39,937 bases of DNA from Bhargavaea cecembensis. GTDB taxonomy: Bacteria > Bacillota > Bacilli > Bacillales_A > Planococcaceae. Of the stretch, positions 8,104-16,819 are shown in pieces (the first letter of the stretch is position 1; each line of letters begins with the position of its first letter). Where the stretch lies: the NCBI RefSeq assembly GCF_000826125.2, contig NZ_LN651373.1, positions 1,769,425 through 1,809,361 of the forward strand, read 5' to 3'. Below the pieces are notes generated by a model, which was not told where the DNA came from, did no database searches, and was given only the letters and a program-made list of their open reading frames with translations. The position numbers and the translations under genes are program-made.

Positions 8104-10424
8104 GCTTGTTCCTCCTTGAGCGCCAGTGCGAGTACTTCGTCGGCCGTGTGGACAAGATGGAAGGTCAGGTCTTCACGGACGCTGTCCGGAATGTCGTCGA
8201 TGTCCCGCTCGTTGTCTGCCGGGATGATGATCGTCGTCAAACCCGCACGATGTGCGCTCAGCGTCTTTTCTTTCAATCCGCCGATCGGGAGAACCCGGCC
8301 GCGGAGCGTGATTTCACCGGTCATGCCGACTTCTCGCCGGACCGGCTTTTTCGTCAATGCCGATACGAGCGCCGTGGCGATCGTGATGCCTGCGGACGGC
8401 CCGTCTTTCGGGACGGCGCCTTCGGGCACGTGGATATGGATGTCGGTTTCGTCGATGAAGTCCGGTTCGATCCCGAGTTCCTTCGCATGCGAGCGCACGT
8501 AGGAAAGGGCCGTCTGGGCGGACTCCTTCATGACGTCGCCGAGCTTCCCGGTGAGAATCAGCTTCCCTTTTCCGGCGGACAGCGCCACTTCGATCTGCAG
8601 CGTGTCTCCGCCGACCGTCGTGTAGGCGAGACCGGTCGCCACGCCGATCTGGTTTTCCCGTTCGGCCATGCCGTACCGGAATTTCGGTTTTCCGAGCATG
8701 TCTTCCACTGTCGCCGGATTGACCGTGACCCGCTTGCTTTTGCCGGAGACGATCCGCTTCACTGCTTTTCGGGCGATCGCGGCGATCTGCCGCTCAAGGG
8801 AACGGACGCCCGCCTCCCTCGTATAATAGCGGATGATGTGAAGGATCGCTTCGTCGGTGATCCGCAGCTGGTTCTTCGTCAAGCCGTGTTCCTCCAGCTG
8901 TTTCGGATACAGGTGGTTCCGGGCGATCGCCTGTTTCTCAAGCTCGGTGTACCCGGCGATCGAAATGATTTCCATCCGGTCGCGGAGCGGTCCCGGAATC
9001 TGGCTCAAGTCATTCGCCGTCGCGATGAACAGCACATTCGACAAGTCATACGGCTCTTCGATGTAATGATCGCTGAAATCGTGATTCTGTTCCGGGTCGA
9101 GCACTTCGAGCATCGCCGAGGACGGATCTCCCCGGAAATCGTTGGACATCTTGTCCACTTCGTCAAGAAGGAACACCGGGTTGATCGTACCGGCCTTCCT
9201 CATCCCCTGGATGATCCGGCCGGGCATCGCCCCGACATAGGTCCTGCGGTGCCCTCTGATTTCCGATTCGTCCCTCACTCCGCCGAGGGAGATGCGGACG
9301 AATTTGCGTCCGAGCGATTCTGCGACGGACCGGGCAAGCGACGTCTTTCCGACGCCCGGCGGTCCGGCGAGGCAGAGGATCGGCCCGCGGAGCGAGTTCG
9401 TCATCTGGCGGACGGCGAGGTATTCAAGCACCCGTTCCTTCACCGACTCGAGGCCGTCATGGTCCCGTTCAAGGATGCGTTCGGCCCGGTTCAGATCAAG
9501 CCGGTCTTCCGTCGCTTCCTTCCACGGGAGCACCAGCAGCCAGTCGATATAGCTGCGGATGACGCCGCTTTCGGCCGCGGCGGCCGGGAGCCGCTCGTAC
9601 CGGTCGAGTTCACGCAGTGCGGCGGCGAGAACATGATGCGGCATGTCCGCTTCAAGGATCTGTTCGCGCAGCTCGGCCACTTCCCCGCCTTTGCCGTCGG
9701 CGTCTCCGAGTTCGGTCTGGATGGCCTTCATCTGTTCGCGCAGGTAGAACTCTTTCTGCGTCCGCTCCATCGCTTCCTTGACCCGCTGGTTGATCTTCTG
9801 TTCCAGCCCGAGCACTTCCTGCTCATTGAGCAACCGGCTGATTAGCCATTCAAGCCGTTCTTTCACGTCGAGCTGTTCGAGGACTTCCTGCTTTCCGGCC
9901 ACTTTCAGCGGCAGGTTTGCTGCAACCATATCCGCCAGCCGGCCCGGCTCCGAGATATCGGAGACCGATTCGAATGTCTCGGCGGTCACTTTCTTGGACA
10001 GTTTTGAGTATTTCTTGAACTGGTCCAGCAGCGAGCGCATGAGTGCCTCGTGCTCGATATCCTTCTCGGTCGTTGCGTCCAGGATCTCGATATCGGCCGT
10101 ATCGTACTTTTCGCCTTCATGCAGCCGGGTCAGGCGGGCCCGGTCCGTTCCTTCGATCAGGACGCGCATCGTCCCGTTCGGCAGTTTGACCGTCTGTTTG
10201 ACCTCTGCAATCGTGCCGATTTCATACAAGTCGTCCAGTTCCGGACGTTCGACGGCGATGTCCCGCTGGTTTCCGAGGAAGACGAGGCTGTCCTCGAGGA
10301 GAGACTGTTCAAGGGCTGCCATCGACCGCTCCCGGCCGACGTCAATATGGAGCACCATTTTTGGAAAGACCAGCATTCCCCTGAGCGGCAGGAATGGGAT
10401 CTCGTTTCGATTTGTTGTCGGCAT
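8100..10424 (-). CDS. lonA: ATP-dependent protease LonA
   Basis: LonA is a cytosolic AAA+ serine protease that degrades misfolded and regulatory proteins. The chosen ATG at 10424 ([16 protein letters not shown]) has a GGAGGTGA ribosome site 8 nt upstream and gives 774 residues, the B. subtilis size. Longer starts would place this site inside the gene. The order is an N-terminal substrate domain (1-200), a coiled segment (about 200-260), Walker A GPPGVGKT (354-361), Walker B FLLDEVDK (418-425), and the protease domain with Ser677 (PKDGPSAG) and Lys720 (GGLKEK). In B. subtilis the forespore paralogue lonB lies between lonA and clpX. Here the two are only 126 bp apart and lonB is absent. Confidence 0.97.
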   Translation of the reverse strand: MPTTNRNEIPFLPLRGMLVFPKMVLHIDVGRERSMAALEQSLLEDSLVFLGNQRDIAVERPELDDLYEIGTIAEVKQTVKLPNGTMRVLIEGTDRARLTRLHEGEKYDTADIEILDATTEKDIEHEALMRSLLDQFKKYSKLSKKVTAETFESVSDISEPGRLADMVAANLPLKVAGKQEVLEQLDVKERLEWLISRLLNEQEVLGLEQKINQRVKEAMERTQKEFYLREQMKAIQTELGDADGKGGEVAELREQILEADMPHHVLAAALRELDRYERLPAAAAESGVIRSYIDWLLVLPWKEATEDRLDLNRAERILERDHDGLESVKERVLEYLAVRQMTNSLRGPILCLAGPPGVGKTSLARSVAESLGRKFVRISLGGVRDESEIRGHRRTYVGAMPGRIIQGMRKAGTINPVFLLDEVDKMSNDFRGDPSSAMLEVLDPEQNHDFSDHYIEEPYDLSNVLFIATANDLSQIPGPLRDRMEIISIAGYTELEKQAIARNHLYPKQLEEHGLTKNQLRITDEAILHIIRYYTREAGVRSLERQIAAIARKAVKRIVSGKSKRVTVNPATVEDMLGKPKFRYGMAERENQIGVATGLAYTTVGGDTLQIEVALSAGKGKLILTGKLGDVMKESAQTALSYVRSHAKELGIEPDFIDETDIHIHVPEGAVPKDGPSAGITIATALVSALTKKPVRREVGMTGEITLRGRVLPIGGLKEKTLSAHRAGLTTIIIPADNERDIDDIPDSVREDLTFHLVHTADEVLALALKEEQA

Positions 10425-10458
10425 ATCCGGAGTCACCTCCATGTATTCATGTCCGTTT

Positions 10459-10479
10459 GGGGATCGTTTAAACATCCCC
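10459..10479. promoter_or_regulatory. Inverted repeat upstream of lonA
   Basis: GGGGAT and ATCCCC flank a 9-bp centre containing the palindrome GTTTAAAC. It lies 35 bp before the lonA ATG and just behind the clpX terminator. It could be an operator or a small leader hairpin. No standard -35/-10 pair is visible in the 62 bp available, and it does not resemble CIRCE or a CtsR box. Confidence 0.35.
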
Positions 10480-10486
10480 GGTTGCG

Positions 10487-10538
10487 AAAAAAGCCGGCGT
10501 CCGCGCCTCGCCGTCCGGCGGCTGGGCGGATGCCGGCT
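10487..10538 (-). terminator. Terminator of clpX
   Basis: A 13-bp stem (10492-10504 with 10526-10538, one G-U pair) is followed on the minus strand by a run of six T. It lies 12 nt after the clpX stop. Confidence 0.85.
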
Positions 10539-10550
10539 CTTCCTTTTGGA

Positions 10551-11825
10551 TCAAGCCGATGTTTTTTCGCTGTTCGGATCATCGTTCACCGGTTTTCCGT
10601 CCTTGTCGAGCAGGATCGGATGTTTTTCATCGGTGACAGACTCTTTCGTGATGATGCAGTCAACGACGTCTTCCCTTGATGGAAGGTCGTACATGACATC
10701 CAGCATGATATTCTCGATGATGGACCGGAGGCCGCGCGCCCCCGTCTTCCGCTCGATCGCTTCGGCTGCAATGGCATGCAGGGCGTCATCTTCAAACGTG
10801 AGGCGGACGCCGTCCAGTTCGAGCATTTTTTGATATTGCTTGACGATGGCGTTTTTCGGCGCCGTCAGAATCTGGACGAGCGTATCCTCATCGAGCGGTT
10901 CGAGGCTCGCAAGGACCGGCAGCCGGCCGATGAATTCGGGAATGAGCCCGAAACGAAGCAGATCTTCCGGAATGAGTTTCGAAAGAAGGGATTCTTCCAT
11001 GACTTTCTTCTCGTTCGGTTCTGCCCCGAAGCCGATGACTTTCTTGCCGATCCGGCGCTTGATGATGTCTTCAATGCCGTCGAACGCACCGCCGACGATG
11101 AAGAGCACATTTGTCGTGTCGATCTGGATGAATTCCTGATGAGGATGCTTGCGGCCGCCCTGCGGCGGTACGCTTGCAACCGTGCCTTCCAGGATCTTCA
11201 GGAGCGCCTGCTGGACGCCTTCGCCGGAAACATCACGGGTGATCGACGGGTTTTCGGATTTCCGCGCCACTTTGTCGATCTCATCAATGTAGATGATGCC
11301 TTTTTCCGCGCGATCGACGTCATAGTCGGCCGCCTGGATGAGTTTCAGGAGGATGTTCTCGACGTCTTCACCGACGTAGCCGGCTTCCGTGAGAGATGTG
11401 GCATCCGCCATCGCGAATGGAACGTCCAGAATGCGCGCAAGCGTCTGGGCGAGGAGGGTCTTCCCGCTCCCGGTAGGCCCGATCAGGACAATATTGGACT
11501 TGGCCAATTCCACATCGTCGATCTTGCTTTCGGAGTTCACGCGCTTATAGTGGTTGTAGACGGCGACGGAGAGGGACTTTTTGGCCCGGTCCTGGCCGAT
11601 GACGTACTCATCCAGGATCCCCTGGATATCCCGGGGCTTCGGAACGTCTTTCAGCTCGAAACCTTCTTCGGTCCCGACTTCTTCCTCGACGATTTCCGAG
11701 CAGAGCTCTATGCATTCATCACAAATATATACACCCGGTCCGGCTACCAGCTTGCGTACCTGTTCCTGAGGTTTGCCGCAGAAGGAGCAGTTCAGGTTTT
11801 CATTTTCATCGTTGAATTTAAACAA
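10551..11825 (-). CDS. clpX: ClpX, ATPase subunit of the ClpXP protease
   Basis: ClpX unfolds tagged substrates and feeds them to ClpP. The product is 424 residues. The N-terminal zinc finger uses C13, C16, C35 and C38 (CSFC, CDEC). Walker A is GPTGSGKT (about 115-122), Walker B is IIYIDEIDK, and the ClpP-contacting IGF loop appears as KKVIGFGAE. The start is a TTG (11823-11825) giving MFKFNDENE, with AAGGGGTGA 8 nt upstream. No nearer ATG fits the conserved beginning. It has its own promoter and terminator, so it is monocistronic between tig and lonA. Confidence 0.97.
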   Translation of the reverse strand: MFKFNDENENLNCSFCGKPQEQVRKLVAGPGVYICDECIELCSEIVEEEVGTEEGFELKDVPKPRDIQGILDEYVIGQDRAKKSLSVAVYNHYKRVNSESKIDDVELAKSNIVLIGPTGSGKTLLAQTLARILDVPFAMADATSLTEAGYVGEDVENILLKLIQAADYDVDRAEKGIIYIDEIDKVARKSENPSITRDVSGEGVQQALLKILEGTVASVPPQGGRKHPHQEFIQIDTTNVLFIVGGAFDGIEDIIKRRIGKKVIGFGAEPNEKKVMEESLLSKLIPEDLLRFGLIPEFIGRLPVLASLEPLDEDTLVQILTAPKNAIVKQYQKMLELDGVRLTFEDDALHAIAAEAIERKTGARGLRSIIENIMLDVMYDLPSREDVVDCIITKESVTDEKHPILLDKDGKPVNDDPNSEKTSA

Positions 11826-11849
11826 AATGGTTCACCCCTTATCAAGTGA

Positions 11850-11865
11850 CAATCTTACAAGATTG
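11850..11865. promoter_or_regulatory. Perfect palindrome over the clpX -10 region
   Basis: CAATCTTACAAGATTG has 7-bp perfect arms and a 2-bp centre. It covers the -10 of the clpX promoter, where a repressor site would act. A second, looser inverted repeat (TTGCC, 8 bp, GGCAA) covers the -35 at 11863-11880. I know no regulator with this exact site. Confidence 0.45.
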
Positions 11866-11880
11866 CCTATATGATGGCAA
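11852..11880 (-). promoter_or_regulatory. Sigma-A promoter of clpX
   Basis: On the minus strand TTGCCA (11875-11880) is followed after 17 bp by TAAGAT (11852-11857). Transcription would start near 11845, giving a leader of about 20 nt with the ribosome site in it. Confidence 0.6.
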
Positions 11881-11952
11881 ATAATTCGTCCTCTCCCTGC
11901 CTGAGGACAAGCTTTCCTCTATTGTACCGGAAATCAATCTATTATATGTATA

Positions 11953-11985
11953 AAATAAGGCGCTGGATGTCCCGGCGCCTTATTT
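11953..11985 (-). terminator. Terminator of tig
   Basis: An 11-bp perfect stem (AAATAAGGCGC, 11953-11963, with 11975-11985) and an 11-nt loop. The 3' arm and tail on the minus strand are T-rich. It follows the tig stop by 19 nt. Confidence 0.8.
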
Positions 11986-12004
11986 GCCTTGCTATGGAGA
12001 TGAA

Positions 12005-13291
12005 TTATTCGTTTACGCTTGCGTTGTCGACGAGGAATTCGATCGTCTTTTTGAAGCGGATGTCGTTCTCGAGCATTTCTGTCCCGCCGAGCACCGATTT
12101 GATCTGCTCAGGTTCCATGCCGAACTGCTCGGACATCGTCTTCAGTTCTTCCTGGACATCGTCTTCCGACACGTCGATGTTCTCTGCATTGGCGATGGCT
12201 TCAAGAACAAGCGATACGCGGACGCGCATTTCTGCATCTTCCTGCATTTGCGCACGGAGCGCCGCCTCGTCCTGGCCGGAGAGCTGGAAGTACAGGTCAA
12301 GCGTCATGCCCTGCTGCTGAAGGCGCTGGCCGAATTCCTGAACCATGCGGTCGACTTCCGATTCAATCATCACTTCCGGAAGTTCGATCTCGGAGTTTTT
12401 CGCGACGGTTTCAACGAGCTCGTCGCGGAGCGCCATTTCAGCGGCTTCTTTCTTCTCCGTGGCTGTCTGTTCTTTCAGCTTGCTGCGGAGCTCGTCGAGT
12501 GTTTCGACTTCGCTGTCCAGTTCCTTGGCGAACTCGTCGTCAAGTTCCGGCAGCTCAGGCGACTTCACTTCGTGGACCGTCACTTTGAATGTCGCCGGCT
12601 TTCCTGCGAGTTCCGCTGCATGGTACTCTTCAGGGAAAGTCAGTTCGACGTCTTTCGATTCGCCGGTTTTGATGCCGACGAGCTGTTCTTCGAATCCTGG
12701 GATAAAGCTGTCGGAGCCGAGTTCGAGCTCGTAGCCTTCCGCTTTGCCGCCTTCGAAGGCCTCGCCGTCCGTGAAGCCTTCGAAATCGATGACGACCGTG
12801 TCGCCTTTCTCTGCCGGCTCGTCCTCTTTGATGATGAACTCGACATTGGCCTGGCGGCGGTCGTTCAGCTGTTCCTCGATTTCTTCATCGGTTACGTCCG
12901 TGTCCTGGCGTTCGACTTCAAGACCTTTGTAATCGCCGAGTTTCACTTCAGGCTTCACGGTTACGGTCGCCTTGAAGATGAGCGGCTGGCCCTGTTCGAT
13001 CTGTTCGATCTCGATATCCGGACGGTCGACCGGGTCAATGCCGGCTTCGTCGATTGCATTGGAGTACGCTTCCGGAAGGATCTCGTCGACTGCATCCTGG
13101 TAAAGGGACTCGACGCCGAACATCTGCTCGAACATTTTGCGCGGTACTTTGCCTTTGCGGAAGCCCGGAACGTTCACTTGCTTGACGACTTTCTTGAACG
13201 CCTTGTCGATGCCTTCGTTCACTTTCTCTGCGGGCACTTCTACAGTCAGGATTCCCTGGTTGCCCTCTTGTTTTTCCCAATTCACTGTCAT
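12005..13291 (-). CDS. tig: Trigger factor (ribosome-associated chaperone, peptidyl-prolyl isomerase)
   Basis: The product is 428 residues, the normal length. The N-terminal ribosome-docking loop [12 protein letters not shown] lies near residues 42-53. The FKBP-type isomerase domain follows ([20 protein letters not shown], about 164-183), and the acidic, helical C-terminal chaperone arms fill the rest. It binds L23 at the tunnel exit and shields nascent chains. The start has GGAGG 8 nt upstream. It has its own promoter and terminator. Confidence 0.97.
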   Translation of the reverse strand: MTVNWEKQEGNQGILTVEVPAEKVNEGIDKAFKKVVKQVNVPGFRKGKVPRKMFEQMFGVESLYQDAVDEILPEAYSNAIDEAGIDPVDRPDIEIEQIEQGQPLIFKATVTVKPEVKLGDYKGLEVERQDTDVTDEEIEEQLNDRRQANVEFIIKEDEPAEKGDTVVIDFEGFTDGEAFEGGKAEGYELELGSDSFIPGFEEQLVGIKTGESKDVELTFPEEYHAAELAGKPATFKVTVHEVKSPELPELDDEFAKELDSEVETLDELRSKLKEQTATEKKEAAEMALRDELVETVAKNSEIELPEVMIESEVDRMVQEFGQRLQQQGMTLDLYFQLSGQDEAALRAQMQEDAEMRVRVSLVLEAIANAENIDVSEDDVQEELKTMSEQFGMEPEQIKSVLGGTEMLENDIRFKKTIEFLVDNASVNE

Positions 13292-13358
13292 ATTAAAAAC
13301 CTCCAGACATGATCATTCGCACGGTAGCGTTCGTGTTCACTTGTTTGACAACTTTTTC

Positions 13359-13386
13359 AGTATAGCACAGATGTGCGCAGTTTCAA
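13359..13386 (-). promoter_or_regulatory. Sigma-A promoter of tig
   Basis: On the minus strand TTGAAA (13381-13386), a 16-bp spacer and TATACT (13359-13364) are seen, with an extended TGC before the -10. The -35 lies just beyond the stop codon of the upstream TPR gene. The leader is about 60 nt. Confidence 0.7.
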
Positions 13387-13391
13387 CAATT

Positions 13392-14372
13392 TCATAACTG
13401 CCGGCTGTTGTGGGCGAGCTCGATGCGATTGATGAGGTCGATCACCGGATGGGCACCCGCATCCGTGCCATCGAACAGGCTTTCGATATATGTATGATAG
13501 GCATCCGCCACTTCCTCCGCCGGCTGTCCCGGCCACTCGAACGGATAAGCCGTGAAACGATAGGTCCTGAGCAGCTGGACGGCGATCTGTTCCTTCGACG
13601 GATCCTTAGAGAACCGGTCGATCAGGAGCCGCTCCACTTCGGCGGTCTTTTCCATCTGTTCGGGTCCCGGCAGGCCGTTCGGGATGAATTCACCGGAAAG
13701 GCCCAGCTTCCTGACGGTGACCGGTTTTCTGTACCCTGCCGCAGAAAGCAGGATCAGCGCATAGGTGATCACCATCGGCGGAGCTTCCTGCCTGCCGGCC
13801 AGTCCGACGAGAAAATCCGTCCAGCTGTGCAGCCCCGCGTCCGGGATGGCCGACAGGAGATCATGCTGCTCCACTTCCGGCAGGGAAAGGAAGTCGACGA
13901 TCGCCGGCGGCTCGCTCTCCGGTTCTTCTTCCGGCTCATCATCCCGGTCCTGCAGGCGCCGGTTCAGCCCTCTCAGGTAAATGAATTTCTCCCGTCTTTC
14001 CGGCGGGATGGCCCCCTCGTCAAGAAGTGCGGAGATCGTCTCCTCCACCTCCTCGTATTCCCGGAGCTGGATGCAGATCGACAAGTACATCTCCATCGCC
14101 TCGACATATTTGGCCGGCCCCGCCTGCAGGTAGCGGGAAGTCGCTTCCTTCGCCTCCGGGTATTCCCTCATCTCATAAAGACAGACGGACAAGGCGCCGA
14201 GGAGCCTCGGATTGGCCGGCTCATGCCGGAGTGCCTGATGGAGGACAGGAACCGCTTCGGCAAAGCGTTCCTCGTTCACGAGGCGCATCCCTTCCGCATA
14301 CAGGCGTTCAAAGGATCCCGGCAGAAAGATGACATTGCCCCGCTTTCGAAGATTTCTTTTCTTTCTGCGCAA
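13392..14372 (-). CDS. TPR-repeat protein, YsoA-like, unknown function
   Basis: A soluble protein of about 326 residues. A basic N-terminus (RRKKRNLRKRG) is followed by tetratricopeptide-like helices (YAEGMRLVNEERFAEAVPVL near 25-45, LGALSVCLYEMREYPEAK near 60-77). An acidic linker (EPEEEPESEPP) leads to a C-terminal helical domain. The position next to tig matches B. subtilis ysoA. The start is uncertain. TTG at 14372 has the best ribosome site (AAGGGGTG). GTG at 14381 (AAGAGG) and GTG at 14390 are alternatives that add 3 or 6 residues. Confidence 0.88.
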   Translation of the reverse strand: MRRKKRNLRKRGNVIFLPGSFERLYAEGMRLVNEERFAEAVPVLHQALRHEPANPRLLGALSVCLYEMREYPEAKEATSRYLQAGPAKYVEAMEMYLSICIQLREYEEVEETISALLDEGAIPPERREKFIYLRGLNRRLQDRDDEPEEEPESEPPAIVDFLSLPEVEQHDLLSAIPDAGLHSWTDFLVGLAGRQEAPPMVITYALILLSAAGYRKPVTVRKLGLSGEFIPNGLPGPEQMEKTAEVERLLIDRFSKDPSKEQIAVQLLRTYRFTAYPFEWPGQPAEEVADAYHTYIESLFDGTDAGAHPVIDLINRIELAHNSRQL

Positions 14373-14403
14373 CGATGCCACCCCTTCCACCTCTTGTCTT
14401 TAC

Positions 14404-14432
14404 ATCATAGCATAGCCGGAGGCGTGTTTGAA
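14404..14432 (-). promoter_or_regulatory. Putative promoter of the YsoA-like gene
   Basis: On the minus strand TTCAAA (14427-14432) and TATGAT (14404-14409) are 17 bp apart, with an extended TGC before the -10. Transcription would start near 14397, 25 nt before the preferred TTG start. Confidence 0.5.
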
Positions 14433-14496
14433 ATACGCATTTCCTTTCGGTTCCCGCATCCAACGGGAAAATAAAGGCACGAAGACAGCCAAAAAT

Positions 14497-14536
14497 AAAA
14501 AACGCCTTTCCTCGGCCAGGAGCCGTTGGAAAGGCG
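14497..14536 (-). terminator. Terminator of the tRNA-Arg gene
   Basis: A 9-bp stem (CGCCTTTCC, 14503-14511, with 14528-14536) is followed on the minus strand by six T, an A, then more T. It begins 6 nt after the tRNA 3' end. Confidence 0.85.
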
Positions 14537-14542
14537 CAGGTA

Positions 14543-14616
14543 CGTCCCAGGCAGGATTCGAACCTGCGACCGACAGCTTAGAAGGCTGTTGCTCTATCCT
14601 GCTGAGCTACTGGGAC
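14543..14616 (-). tRNA. tRNA-Arg, anticodon UCU
   Basis: All 74 nt fold as a cloverleaf. The acceptor stem is GTCCCAG/CTGGGAC, the D-stem GCTC/GAGC, the anticodon stem ACAGC/GCTGT with loop CTTCTAA, and the T-stem GCAGG/CCTGC with TTCGAAT. The anticodon TCT reads AGA (and AGG). The discriminator base is G. CCA is not encoded (the next bases are TAC), so it must be added enzymatically. The gene stands alone with its own promoter and terminator. Confidence 0.97.
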
Positions 14617-14651
14617 AAGCGGCAACCTGAAAGTTGCACAAGACAAAAACT

Positions 14652-14680
14652 ATTATAGGATGACGGAACTTGAAAGTCAA
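14652..14680 (-). promoter_or_regulatory. Strong sigma-A promoter of tRNA-Arg
   Basis: On the minus strand TTGACT (14675-14680) and a perfect TATAAT (14652-14657) are exactly 17 bp apart. The -35 overlaps the ysnB stop codon. Transcription would start near 14645, about 29 nt before the mature tRNA. Confidence 0.85.
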
Positions 14681-15198
14681 CGCCGCCCGGGGAAATTAAT
14701 GAATTCCTGCGCAGCCGCTTCCGTGCCGTCCGGCTTCTTGAACCGGACGGTGACTTGATCCCCCTCTTTTTCGATCACCGCATAGGTCGGCGGGTTTCCG
14801 GGCCAGGGCTTGGCGGCACTGCCCGGATTGACGAACAGCGTGCCGGCATCCTCTACTGCCCCGAACCGGTGGGTGTGGCCGAAGAGGACCAGGTCGGCGT
14901 CCCGTTCGGCCGCCTCGTACCGGAGACCGAGCATTCCGCTCTTCACACCTTGAATATGTCCATGGACGGCCAAAATCCGGAGATCCCCGGCTTCCAGCAT
15001 CCGGTGCTCGGGAAAGGCCCCCGGCGGATCGCAGTTCCCCTGGACCGCCGCGAAGCCGGAGAGCGCCGGGTCACCGGACTGGAACTCACTGTCCCCGCAG
15101 TGGATCAGCAAGTCCGCGCCTTTCTCGGCCTCCCTGAAACAGCGGATGACTTCCCGGTCGCCATGCGTATCGCTCAGGACGGCGATTTTCCAGTCCAT
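14677..15198 (-). CDS. YsnB-type metallophosphoesterase (MJ0936/YfcE family)
   Basis: The 173-residue calcineurin-like phosphodiesterase shows every metal-binding motif: LSDTHGD (D9, H11), HCGDSEF, QGNCDPP, HGH near 79, and FGHTHRFG near 106-113. Small proteins of this family hydrolyse phosphodiesters such as bis-pNPP in vitro. The physiological substrate is unclear. Its ATG overlaps the rdgB stop (TGATG), with GGAGGAAGG upstream, so the two are coupled as in B. subtilis (ysnA-ysnB). Confidence 0.92.
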   Translation of the reverse strand: MDWKIAVLSDTHGDREVIRCFREAEKGADLLIHCGDSEFQSGDPALSGFAAVQGNCDPPGAFPEHRMLEAGDLRILAVHGHIQGVKSGMLGLRYEAAERDADLVLFGHTHRFGAVEDAGTLFVNPGSAAKPWPGNPPTYAVIEKEGDQVTVRFKKPDGTEAAAQEFINFPGRR

Positions 15199-15803
15199 CA
15201 GCCTTCCTCCCCGAAGAGGGTCCCCGCCTCTTCTTCCAGCTGGCGGATGGCGGCTCCCCGGTGCGAGACCGCGGCTTTTTCCTCCGGAGTGAGCTGGGCC
15301 ATCGTCCGCTCTTCGTTCGGGACGTAAAACACGGGGTCATAGCCGAATCCGTTGTCGCCGGAAGGTGTGCGCATGATCCTGCCTTCACACGAACCTTCAT
15401 AGTAATGGGTCTCTCTCCCCGGTCCGGACACTGCCAGCACACAGATGAACCGGGCGGTGCGTTCCTCGTCGGGCACATCGGCGAGTTCTTCAAGTAGCTT
15501 TTCGATATTCTTCCCGTCGGTCGCATCCGGTCCGCTGAATCGCGCCGAATAGACCCCCGGCCGGCCGCCGAGCGCATCGACGGCCAGGCCGCTGTCGTCC
15601 GCGATGACCATCTTGCCGAGCCGTTCCGCCACCGTTTCCGCCTTCAGACGCGCGTTTTCCCTGAATGTGGTGCCCGTCTCTTCCACATCCAGATCCTCCG
15701 CCACGTCGTGGAGCGTGAGCACCCGGACGCCGTACGGTGCCAGCAGGGTTTCAAAGTCCTTCGCCTTGCCTTTGTTTTTCGTCGCAATGATAACTTCCTT
15801 CAT
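15198..15803 (-). CDS. rdgB: XTP/dITP diphosphatase (RdgB/HAM1 family, YsnA)
   Basis: The enzyme removes non-canonical purine triphosphates (dITP, XTP), preventing their entry into DNA. The product is 201 residues from the ATG at 15803, chosen for the AAGGAGGAG ribosome site 7 nt upstream. The frame extends further, but into the preceding terminator. Motifs are ATKNKGKAKDF at the N-terminus, DDSGLAVDALGGRPGVYSAR near 70-90, and SHRGAAIRQL near the C-terminus. In B. subtilis rph and gerM lie just upstream. Here a MarR gene does. Confidence 0.95.
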   Translation of the reverse strand: MKEVIIATKNKGKAKDFETLLAPYGVRVLTLHDVAEDLDVEETGTTFRENARLKAETVAERLGKMVIADDSGLAVDALGGRPGVYSARFSGPDATDGKNIEKLLEELADVPDEERTARFICVLAVSGPGRETHYYEGSCEGRIMRTPSGDNGFGYDPVFYVPNEERTMAQLTPEEKAAVSHRGAAIRQLEEEAGTLFGEEG

Positions 15804-15856
15804 TTTTCGTCTCCTCCTTGTCGCTCCTCCGTATGATTGCCTGTTCGGGAAAATCC

Positions 15857-15887
15857 AAAACCCGGAGGCACTTTCCGGCCCCCGGGT
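15857..15887 (-). terminator. Terminator of the MarR-family gene
   Basis: A 10-bp stem (15860-15869 with 15878-15887, one G-U pair) and an 8-nt loop, followed on the minus strand by TTTT and a second T-run. It lies in the 98-bp gap before rdgB. Confidence 0.7.
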
Positions 15888-15901
15888 CATGATCAACGGA
15901 T

Positions 15902-16396
15902 TCACTTACCTTTTTGCTGCTTCCGCTTCCGTCTGCCTTCCTGCATGCCTTCCTGCAGTTTCGTCAGCATCGACGAAAGATTCACCACTTCCTCCGGTGA
16001 AAAATCCGAAAGCACTTCCTGGAGATCATACCGCCGTTTTTCGATCACTTCTTCGATGATCCGCTCCCCGTCCTCCAGAAGGTGGATCCGGACGACCCTG
16101 CGGTCCTGATCATCCCGAACTCTCTTGACCAGCCGATTTTTCTCCATCCGGTCGACAAGGTCGGTTGTCGTCGAGAAGGCAAGATACATCTTGTTCGACA
16201 GGTCCCCGATCGTCATGTCCCCGTGTTCGAGCAGCCATTGAAGGGCCACGAACTGGGGCGGCGTGATCGGATAGTTGTCGAGAATCTCCCGTCCGCTCTG
16301 CTTGATCAGCGCGGATATATGACGCAGCTCTTTTTCCAGGAATGCGATTTCATCCGGATTGTGCTGCCCATGTTCTCTGTTGGAACCAGCCATCAT
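15902..16396 (-). CDS. MarR-family transcriptional regulator (YsmB-like)
   Basis: A winged-helix regulator of about 164 residues from the ATG at 16396, which has GGGGAG 7 nt upstream. An ATG one codon later is possible, and longer starts (ATG at 16423, GTG at 16447) lack a ribosome site. The DNA-binding part runs from ITPPQFVALQWLLEHGDMTI to LSNKMYLAFSTTTDLVDRME and the wing VRDDQDRRVVRIHL. The C-terminus is very basic (RRKRKQQKGK). Position beside gerE matches ysmB. The ligand and targets are unknown. Confidence 0.9.
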   Translation of the reverse strand: MMAGSNREHGQHNPDEIAFLEKELRHISALIKQSGREILDNYPITPPQFVALQWLLEHGDMTIGDLSNKMYLAFSTTTDLVDRMEKNRLVKRVRDDQDRRVVRIHLLEDGERIIEEVIEKRRYDLQEVLSDFSPEEVVNLSSMLTKLQEGMQEGRRKRKQQKGK

Positions 16397-16465
16397 CTCA
16401 CCACTCCCCGAAACCGATTGCATGTCTATATTGTGACGCGTTTCCACCGGAATGGCAAGGGGCTT

Positions 16466-16690
16466 TTAGTCAAGCGAGAGTTCCGACAGCCGAAGAAGCT
16501 CGACGATCGCCTGAGCGCGCCCGGATACCCCTAACTTCTGGATGGTGTTCGAGATATGGTTCCGGACCGTCTTTTCGCTGATTCCCAACCCGGCGGCGAT
16601 CTCTTTTGTCGTCTTGTCCTTCACGAGCAGCTGGAAGATCTCCCTCTCCCTTTTCGTCAGCAATGAACGATGATGCAGCTCATCCGCCAC
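16466..16690 (-). CDS. gerE: GerE, late mother-cell sporulation regulator
   Basis: The 74-residue product is exactly the B. subtilis length and consists of one LuxR-type helix-turn-helix (LLTKREREIFQLL, KDKTTKEIAAGLGISEKTVRNHISN, KLGVSGRAQAIVELLRL). GerE modulates sigma-K-dependent coat genes in the mother cell. The start is GTG at 16690 with GGGGAGGGG 6 nt upstream. A well-matched sigma-K promoter lies 31 bp upstream, as expected for gerE. Its presence is firm evidence that the organism sporulates. Confidence 0.96.
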   Translation of the reverse strand: MADELHHRSLLTKREREIFQLLVKDKTTKEIAAGLGISEKTVRNHISNTIQKLGVSGRAQAIVELLRLSELSLD

Positions 16691-16720
16691 TTAGCGCCCC
16701 TCCCCTCAACTCTTCATCAC

Positions 16721-16748
16721 AGCGTATGATGAAAAGGCCCGGCGGGTG
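16721..16748 (-). promoter_or_regulatory. Sigma-K promoter of gerE
   Basis: On the minus strand CACC (16745-16748) is followed after 16 bp by CATACGCT (16721-16728). This fits the sigma-K pattern (-35 ACC-like, N16, CATANNNT). Transcription would begin near 16714, 24 nt before the GTG start. Confidence 0.65.
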
Positions 16749-16768
16749 AGGGCTTTCGCCCGGCCGGC
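16732..16768 (-). terminator. Possible terminator of ysmA
   Basis: A GC-rich imperfect hairpin (GGCCCGGCGGG against CGCCCGGCC, with a bulge) is followed on the minus strand by four T. It overlaps the gerE -35 region and follows the ysmA stop by about 50 nt. The pairing is imperfect. Confidence 0.4.
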
Positions 16769-16819
16769 ATTCAGATGAGAGGAAAACTTTCGGCTCCCGG
16801 CTTGAGGGTGCGCCGTCTC

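Noticed and set aside
11826-11880. CtsR or HrcA (CIRCE) control of clpX
   Set aside because: Neither the GGTCAAA direct repeat nor the TTAGCACTC-N9-GAGTGCTAA palindrome is present.
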